DNA from: Rhodospirillales bacterium
GTDB taxonomy: Bacteria > Pseudomonadota > Alphaproteobacteria > Rhodospirillales > Shumkoniaceae
Length of the DNA stretch: 64,000 nt
Direction of reading: 5' to 3'
NCBI GenBank assembly: GCA_018432935.1
Contig: JAHDSF010000025.1
Location: forward strand, 42,289 to 106,288
Below the pieces are notes generated by a model. That model saw only the letters and a program-made list of their open reading frames with translations. It was not told the DNA's origin and made no database searches. The position numbers and the translations under genes are program-made. Each line of letters starts with the position of its first letter. Within the stretch, counting starts at the first letter, position 1. This document shows positions 59,445-64,000 of the stretch, piece after piece.

Positions 59445-60191
59445 TCAGCGCCGCGGCGGCCGGGGCGCGTCCTTGCCCAGCGCGACGGGATCGTCGATCC
59501 AGGTCGAGGTGAAGCGCGACTGGGCGCTCTTGATGTGCTTGCGCATGGCGGCGCGGGCGGCCACCGGATCGCGTGCCTTGATCGCATCCAGCACCGCGCG
59601 GTGCTGGTCGATCGCACGCTGCCAGATCGGCGGGTTATGGAAGTGCTGTTCCATCTGGATGTAGAACCGACCGACCCGCAGCTCCCACAGCATGCGCATG
59701 GTCATCGCCAGGGCGCCGTTTCCCGACGCCTCGGCGATGCACAGGTGGAACTGGCCGTCGTGCTGCAGCCCCGTCAGCTGGGCGTAGCCGTTGCGCGCCA
59801 TCTCCTGGAGCGAGACCTCGAGATCGGCGATCTGCTGGTCGCTGGCGTGGCGGGCGGCCAACGCCGCCGCTTCCGGCTCGATCAGGCAGCGGACCTGGAG
59901 GATCTCGAACGGCCCCGGGGGTGGCGCGCCAGGCGCGACGTCGGGCCTGCGCGCCTGCTTGCGGTCGACGACAAACACGCCGTTGCCGCCGCGGACCTCG
60001 ACGCAGCCTTCGATCTCCAGCGCGATCAGGGCCTCGCGAACCGACGAGCGGCTGACCTTGAGCTGCTCGGCAAGGGTCCGTTCCGGCGGCAGGCGGTCGC
60101 CGACCGCGTATTCTCCCGATTCGATCAGCCCGGCGAGCTGATCGGCGATCTGGCGGTAGAGGCGCTGGTTTTCGACGGCGTGAATCGGCAT
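59445..60191 (-). CDS. GntR/FadR family transcriptional regulator
   Basis: 248 residues. Winged helix (about 8-75; LPPERTLAEQLKVSRSSVREALIALEIEGCVEVRGGNGVFV) and a FadR/FCD effector domain (about 95-225; the metal-binding His/Asp set in HDGQFHLCIAEASGN and DQHRAVLDAI). FCD regulators usually sense organic acids. ATG 60191 is chosen by alignment; the frame goes to 60254. It converges with the activator gene (17-base gap) and might co-regulate the carboxylate genes. Target unknown. Confidence 0.9.
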   Translation of the reverse strand: MPIHAVENQRLYRQIADQLAGLIESGEYAVGDRLPPERTLAEQLKVSRSSVREALIALEIEGCVEVRGGNGVFVVDRKQARRPDVAPGAPPPGPFEILQVRCLIEPEAAALAARHASDQQIADLEVSLQEMARNGYAQLTGLQHDGQFHLCIAEASGNGALAMTMRMLWELRVGRFYIQMEQHFHNPPIWQRAIDQHRAVLDAIKARDPVAARAAMRKHIKSAQSRFTSTWIDDPVALGKDAPRPPRR

Positions 60192-60330
60192 GGTCTCGCC
60201 ACGACATCGCGCGGAGCGATCCTCGCATCCGGCTCCGTTCTCCTGGGCTGACACTCATACGCGGCGCCGAAAAGCCGTGTCAATGCTCTCCGTCCGGGTC
60301 GGACCAAGGGCCCCTCGCTCGCCCCCAAAA

Positions 60331-60360
60331 CGACAAAACCCGCCGGTGATGCGGCGGGTT
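60331..60360 (-). terminator. Rho-independent terminator after tRNA-Glu
   Basis: On the minus strand a 9-base stem (AACCCGCCG with CGGCGGGTT, 60352-60360 and 60337-60345, 6-base loop) is followed by TTGTCGTTTTGGGG. It begins 8 bases after the tRNA CCA end. Confidence 0.85.
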
Positions 60361-60367
60361 GGGAAGG

Positions 60368-60443
60368 TGGCGTCCCCAAGGGGATTCGAACCCCTGTTAC
60401 CGGCGTGAGAGGCCAGCGTCCTAGGCCACTAGACGATGGGGAC
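60368..60443 (-). tRNA. tRNA-Glu (anticodon CTC)
   Basis: A complete cloverleaf: acceptor GTCCCCA with TGGGGAC, anticodon stem CTGGC/GCCGG with loop CTCTCAC (anticodon at 60407-60409), T arm GGTTCGAATCC, and an encoded CCA at 60368-60370. It reads GAG codons. Of the 326 bases between the GntR start and the aldolase stop (60192-60517), the part left of the tRNA (60192-60367) holds only the terminator. Confidence 0.97.
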
Positions 60444-60517
60444 GTCGTGGTCCGCGCGTTTTGACATGGGCGGGGGCTGCGGTCAAGGGGGATTCGGCGT
60501 TCCCTTGGGGCGGCCGG

Positions 60518-61558
60518 TCAGGCCCCGGCCGTCGCGCGGGCGGCGGCAATCAGGCGGTCGACGTCGTCCTCGCGGGTGTCGAAGGCGGTGACCAGGCGCA
60601 GCACGCAGCGCCCGGGCACCGGCCAACGGTAGAAGCCGAACCCCGCCGCCTCGAGCCCCGCGGCAAGAGATTCCGGCACCGCAACGAACACCTCGTTGGC
60701 CTCGACCGGATGGCACAGGGTCACGCCGGGCACCGCGGCCAGGCCTTCCGCCAGCCGGGCGGCGGCAGCGTTGGCGCGGGCCGCGTTCTCCAGCCACAGT
60801 CCGTCCTCCAGGTAGGCGTCCATCTGTGCCGCCAGGAAGCGCATCTTTGAGAACAGGTGGCCGCCGCGCTTGCGGCGGTAGGCGAACGCCTCCGCGAGGG
60901 TGGGATCGAACAGGACCACCGCCTCGACCCCGAGCGTCCCGTTCTTGGTGGCGCCGAAGCTCAGCGCGTCGACGCCGGCCCGCCAGGTGGCCTCGGCGGG
61001 GGTGCAACCGAGGCGAACGATCGCGTTGGCGAACCGCGCCCCGTCCATGTGGACCTTCAGCCCGCGGCCGTGCGCCACCGCCGCCAGCTCGGCCGCCCGG
61101 GCCGGCGCATAGACGGTGCCGTCGCAGGTCGCCTGGGTCAGCGACAGCGCCGCCGGCTTGACGTGATGGACGCCATGGTTGGGCCGGTCGAGGGCCGCTG
61201 CCAGGACAGCCGGGTCAAGCCGCCCGTGCTCGGCCGGCAGGCCGACCAGCTTGGCGCCGCCGCTGAAGAACTCGGGGGCGCCGCACTCGTCGACGTTGAT
61301 ATGCGATTCCTCGTAGCCGTAGACGGCGCCATAAGGCGGGACCATGACCGACAGCGCCAACGCGTTGGCAGCGGTGCCGGTGGCGACCAGGAACACCGCC
61401 GCCTGCGGCGCCTCGAACAGGTCGCGCACCTGATCGACGACCCGCCCGGTCAGCGCGTCCTCGCCGTAGGCCGAGGCCGGACCGACGGCGGCACGTGCCA
61501 CCGCCTCGAGGATCTTCGGATGGGCGCCGGTGACGTTGTCGGAACGGAAATCGCTCAT
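60518..61558 (-). CDS. ltaE: Low-specificity L-threonine aldolase
   Basis: 346 residues, PLP fold-type I. The Lys that binds PLP is in SFGATKNGTLG; HMDGARFANA holds the Asp that contacts the cofactor, and ATGTAANALAL is typical. It splits threonine or allo-threonine into glycine and acetaldehyde. ATG 61558 overlaps the JAMM gene stop by 4 bases (ATGA). The frame extends far upstream as a shadow. Confidence 0.93.
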   Translation of the reverse strand: MSDFRSDNVTGAHPKILEAVARAAVGPASAYGEDALTGRVVDQVRDLFEAPQAAVFLVATGTAANALALSVMVPPYGAVYGYEESHINVDECGAPEFFSGGAKLVGLPAEHGRLDPAVLAAALDRPNHGVHHVKPAALSLTQATCDGTVYAPARAAELAAVAHGRGLKVHMDGARFANAIVRLGCTPAEATWRAGVDALSFGATKNGTLGVEAVVLFDPTLAEAFAYRRKRGGHLFSKMRFLAAQMDAYLEDGLWLENAARANAAAARLAEGLAAVPGVTLCHPVEANEVFVAVPESLAAGLEAAGFGFYRWPVPGRCVLRLVTAFDTREDDVDRLIAAARATAGA

Positions 61559-62028
61559 ATCTGGTCCTCGAACAGGCCGGGTTGCGCCGGATAGGGCCCC
61601 CAATCGGCGGTGCGGAGCGGGATCTCCCGGAACTGGCGTGCCGCCTCGTCGACCACGTGGGCGGTGGTGTGGATTGCCTGGCCGCCCTCGACCGCAGCGA
61701 TCACCCACACGAGATCGGGCTCGAAGGCCCGCGCCAGATCCTCGGCGCTGGGCTGGGCGGGATGGTCGGGATGGGAATGGAAGTGGCCGACGATCCGTTC
61801 TTCGCCGCCGCGCAAGCCCTTCATGATGCGGATGCGCAGTGCGGGGTCGATCTCGAAGCGGCGGCCGCGCGCGCCCTCGGCGAGATTGGCCGACAGCTCG
61901 GCCCGGGAGACGACGACGTCGCCGTTGCCGCGCAGCCGCCCGATCAGAAGGGCGCAGGCCTCCTCGGGATACGCGGCCTCGGCCGCATCGGCCAGCGTCT
62001 TCAGCACGGCGCGCGGGATCACGATCAC
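61555..62028 (-). CDS. JAMM/MPN domain metalloprotease (M67 family)
   Basis: 157 residues. The zinc motif GHFHSHPDHPAQPSAED (H-x-H-x10-D) is intact, and the upstream Glu is in AYPEEACALLIG. Such proteins cleave isopeptide or C-terminal peptide bonds, for example on sulfur-carrier proteins; no such partner is encoded nearby. GTG 62028 is chosen because it overlaps the stop of the upstream gene (GTGA). Its stop overlaps the ltaE start, so three genes are linked by 4-base overlaps. Confidence 0.88.
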   Translation of the reverse strand: MIVIPRAVLKTLADAAEAAYPEEACALLIGRLRGNGDVVVSRAELSANLAEGARGRRFEIDPALRIRIMKGLRGGEERIVGHFHSHPDHPAQPSAEDLARAFEPDLVWVIAAVEGGQAIHTTAHVVDEAARQFREIPLRTADWGPYPAQPGLFEDQI

Positions 62029-62345
62029 GGCTCGACGCCGATGCTGCCCAGCACGGCGCCAGTGGCGGAATCCAGCACGAATACCCGGTCGCAGGCCGAA
62101 CGGGGCGCCGCCCCGGGCGCGTTGCCAAGGCGCACGTAAAGACGGCCGTCCGCCGTCTCCGCCGACGCGATCATGCAGCCCGCCGAGCCCGCCAGGCGCA
62201 CCTCGCCAAAGCCGGTCGGGCCGGCCTTGCTGCCGGCAAACAGGCGGAAGTCGGGGTTGGATGCCTTGTGGTAGAGGCCGTAGGCGAGCGCCCCCATGGC
62301 GATCACGATGAGCACACCCATCGTGATGACGAGGCCTTTCAGCAT
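62025..62345 (-). CDS. Small single-helix inner-membrane protein (DUF6476-like)
   Basis: 106 residues: one N-terminal membrane helix (LVITMGVLIVIAMGALAYGLY) and an extracytoplasmic domain (GCMIASAETADGRLYVRLGNAPG ... VFVLDSATGAVLGSI) that looks like a single beta-propeller repeat. It resembles the small alphaproteobacterial family I know as DUF6476; function unknown. AGGAGG precedes ATG 62345. It is divergent from rluD (60-base gap). Confidence 0.8.
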   Translation of the reverse strand: MLKGLVITMGVLIVIAMGALAYGLYHKASNPDFRLFAGSKAGPTGFGEVRLAGSAGCMIASAETADGRLYVRLGNAPGAAPRSACDRVFVLDSATGAVLGSIGVEP

Positions 62346-62405
62346 GACATCCCGCCTCCTCTCGCACTTCCCAGGACCGGACCTTGGGCCGTATGCTCGG
62401 CGCCC

Positions 62406-63395
62406 ATGAGCGCCGCGCCGGAAGCCACCCATTACACCGTCAGCGTGCCGGAGGACAAGGCCGGCAGCCGGCTCGACCGCTTCCTTGCCGATGCCGTGCC
62501 GGCATTGTCGCGGGCGCGGATTCAGGCCCTGATCGCCGAGGGACGGGTCGCCGGCCGCGGAGCCGATTCGGCAAAGACCAAGGTCAAAGAGGGCGACCGC
62601 TACCGCCTTGCGGTGCCGGCGGCCCGACCGGCCGTGCCCCAAGGCCAGGAGATCCCGCTGACGATCGTCTACGAGGACGATGCGCTGATCGTCATCGACA
62701 AGCCGGCCGGCCTCGTCGTCCATCCTGCAGCCGGCAATCCCGACCGTACCCTGGTCAACGCCCTGATCGCCCATTGCGGCGCCAGCCTGTCCGGCATCGG
62801 CGGGGTCGCCCGGCCGGGCATCGTTCACCGTCTCGACAAGGACACCAGCGGCCTGATGGTGGTCGCCAAGACCGACCTTGCCCACCGCGGCTTGGCGGCA
62901 CAGTTCGAGGTGCACAGCCTGGCCCGCGCCTACCTGGCCCTGGTGTGGGGAGTCCCCACCCCCCGCGAGGGCGAGATCGCCGGCGCGATCGGACGCGACC
63001 CCCGCAACCGCAAACGCATGGCGGTTGTTACGAGCGGTGGCAAGCACGCCCTCACGCGTTACAAAGTGCAACGTCCGGTCGGCACCCGCGCCAGCCTGGT
63101 CGAATGCCGGCTGGCGACGGGACGCACCCACCAGATCCGGGTCCATATGGCGGCAATCGGCCATCCGGTGGTGGGCGACCCGGTGTACGGCGGCCGCACG
63201 GCCCGCCGGCTGATCGGCCTGGCCAAAGGGAATGCCCCGGGCTCTGAAGGGATAGAGGCTCTGGCGGCAGGTCGACAAGCTCTGCACGCGTACCTACTTG
63301 GCCTGCAGCACCCTGTCACCTCGGCATGGATGCAGTTCACATCGGAAATGCCACCAGAGATGAGCCTGGCCTTGAAACGGTTGGAAACCCTTTAG
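62406..63395 (+). CDS. rluD: 23S rRNA pseudouridine synthase RluD (RluA family)
   Basis: 329 residues. An S4-like RNA-binding domain (about 15-75; SRLDRFLADAVPALSRARIQALIAEG) precedes the catalytic domain with the active Asp in GIVHRLDKDTSG; ATGRTHQIRVHMA is the other signature. It makes pseudouridines in the helix 69 region of 23S rRNA. ATG 62406 is chosen by domain start. The neighbouring rluD-rpoH order is common in alphaproteobacteria. Confidence 0.94.
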   Translation: MSAAPEATHYTVSVPEDKAGSRLDRFLADAVPALSRARIQALIAEGRVAGRGADSAKTKVKEGDRYRLAVPAARPAVPQGQEIPLTIVYEDDALIVIDKPAGLVVHPAAGNPDRTLVNALIAHCGASLSGIGGVARPGIVHRLDKDTSGLMVVAKTDLAHRGLAAQFEVHSLARAYLALVWGVPTPREGEIAGAIGRDPRNRKRMAVVTSGGKHALTRYKVQRPVGTRASLVECRLATGRTHQIRVHMAAIGHPVVGDPVYGGRTARRLIGLAKGNAPGSEGIEALAAGRQALHAYLLGLQHPVTSAWMQFTSEMPPEMSLALKRLETL

Positions 63396-63438
63396 GGCTT
63401 CTGCGAAACGGAAGCCTGGGCGACACAAGGGTCGTTCT

Positions 63439-63461
63439 GTTGTTTTACTAGAAAAAACAAC
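63439..63461. promoter_or_regulatory. AT-rich dyad upstream of rpoH
   Basis: GTTGTTTT (63439-63446) and AAAACAAC (63454-63461) are perfect complements around 7 bases. This AT-rich block contrasts with its GC-rich surroundings and could be a weak rluD terminator or an operator for rpoH. A TATACT hexamer at 63500-63505 is a possible -10 box for rpoH. Confidence 0.4.
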
Positions 63462-63537
63462 GACATACAGCGCTGTTTAGATTGAATTAAAATTTCGCTT
63501 ATACTTGAGCCCCCGAGTACGCTATCATTTCCCTCAA

Positions 63538-63555
63538 CGATGCAAAAAGGCATCG
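63538..63555 (+). other. Small stem-loop in the rpoH leader
   Basis: CGATGC (63538-63543) pairs with GCATCG (63550-63555) with a loop of AAAAAG. It lies about 60 bases before the rpoH start, inside the likely leader RNA. A thermosensing or protein-binding role is conceivable, as rpoH leaders are often structured, but there is no direct proof. Confidence 0.4.
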
Positions 63556-63613
63556 CACCAGCGGGCAAGGTTCCTTCACGGACCGGATCGCGGTGAGTTC
63601 ATAAGGGAAGGTG

Positions 63614-64000
63614 ATGGCAATGACGGCACTGGCTCTCGATCTCGAAATCTCTCCCGAGCGCAATCTTTCGCGCTATCTTCAGACCATTCGCAAGTACCCG
63701 ATGCTCACGCTGGAGGAGGAGTACTCCCTCGCCAAGCGCTGGCAGGGTCACGGCGACCACACGGCGGCGCACAAGCTGGTCACCAGCCATCTGCGCCTGG
63801 TCGCCAAGATCGCGATGGGCTACCGCGGCTACGGACTGCCGCTGTCGGAGCTGATCTCGGAAGGCAACGTCGGCATGATGCAGGCGGTCCGCCGCTTCAA
63901 TCCCGACCGCGGCTTCCGCCTCGCCACCTATGCCATGTGGTGGATCCGCGCCGCGATCCAGGAGTACATCCTGCACTCGTGGTCGCTGGTGAAGATGGGC
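63614..64000 (+). CDS. rpoH: RNA polymerase heat-shock sigma factor RpoH, N-terminal part
   Basis: The first 129 residues are visible; the rest is beyond the window. MAMTALALDLEISPERNLSRYLQTIRKYPMLT is the start of RpoH. Region 2 follows, with HLRLVAKIAMGYRGYGLPLSELISEGNVGMM (core binding) and TYAMWWIRAAIQEYILHSWSLVKMG (-10 recognition, with the RpoH-specific SWSLVKMG). A GGGAAGG run at 63604-63610 supports ATG 63614; ATG 63620 is also possible. It directs transcription of chaperone and protease genes. Confidence 0.95.
   Translation, partial: MAMTALALDLEISPERNLSRYLQTIRKYPMLTLEEEYSLAKRWQGHGDHTAAHKLVTSHLRLVAKIAMGYRGYGLPLSELISEGNVGMMQAVRRFNPDRGFRLATYAMWWIRAAIQEYILHSWSLVKMG

Overview
The window looks like a chromosome segment of a high-GC alphaproteobacterium, most likely Rhodospirillales-like. 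The main reasons are the gene order chvI-chvG-hprK-rapZ-EIIA-ptsH-ptsI-ahcY-DivL-like kinase with pckA divergent, the short HprK lacking the usual N-terminal domain, ffs directly in front of dnaX, and rpoH at the right edge. I saw no rRNA, insertion sequence, prophage or CRISPR array. Genes are densely packed. Many long open frames on the opposite strand are GC-driven shadows and are left out.

Left part (1-13.4 kb): the end of an RlmI-type rRNA methyltransferase, a broken aminoglycoside-phosphotransferase remnant next to a dispersed inverted repeat, then a leftward block that joins an incomplete regulatory PTS (EI, HPr, EIIA-Man, HPr kinase) with RapZ, the ChvG/ChvI two-component system, ahcY and a PAS kinase. 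pckA (gluconeogenesis) diverges from chvI and ends in a strong hairpin.

13.4-20 kb is a signalling cluster: two large hybrid histidine kinases flank a FIST-domain sensor, which resembles NosP/NahK-type pairs. One receiver has Glu in place of its phospho-acceptor Asp. 20-42.6 kb is mostly housekeeping: a methyltransferase, gltD-gltB, a divergent UppP-like membrane protein, a hydroxyacid dehydrogenase, the yejABEF peptide importer, hisN, pheA, a cupin/acyltransferase/LytTR group, an MFS carrier and nudC. The SRP RNA and dnaX follow at 42.6-44.5 kb.

44.5-60.2 kb is the accessory part, rich in carboxylate transport. It holds an MFS carrier, a small membrane protein behind a CRP-type promoter, a DASS symporter, a LysR-controlled hydrolase-dcuC pair, and a leftward operon (ICL/PEP-mutase-type lyase, TRAP dctP-dctQ-dctM, ilvA and perhaps a DUF3574 protein). 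That operon has an excellent sigma-54 promoter and a perfect upstream dyad. A divergent PrpR-type sigma-54 activator lies beside it, and a GntR regulator follows. I read it as a catabolic unit for a short branched or C3/C4 carboxylate feeding propionyl-type chemistry; this is inference.

60.3-64 kb: tRNA-Glu(CTC) with a terminator, a translationally coupled trio (DUF6476-like membrane protein, JAMM protease, threonine aldolase), rluD, and the start of rpoH, cut by the window edge.
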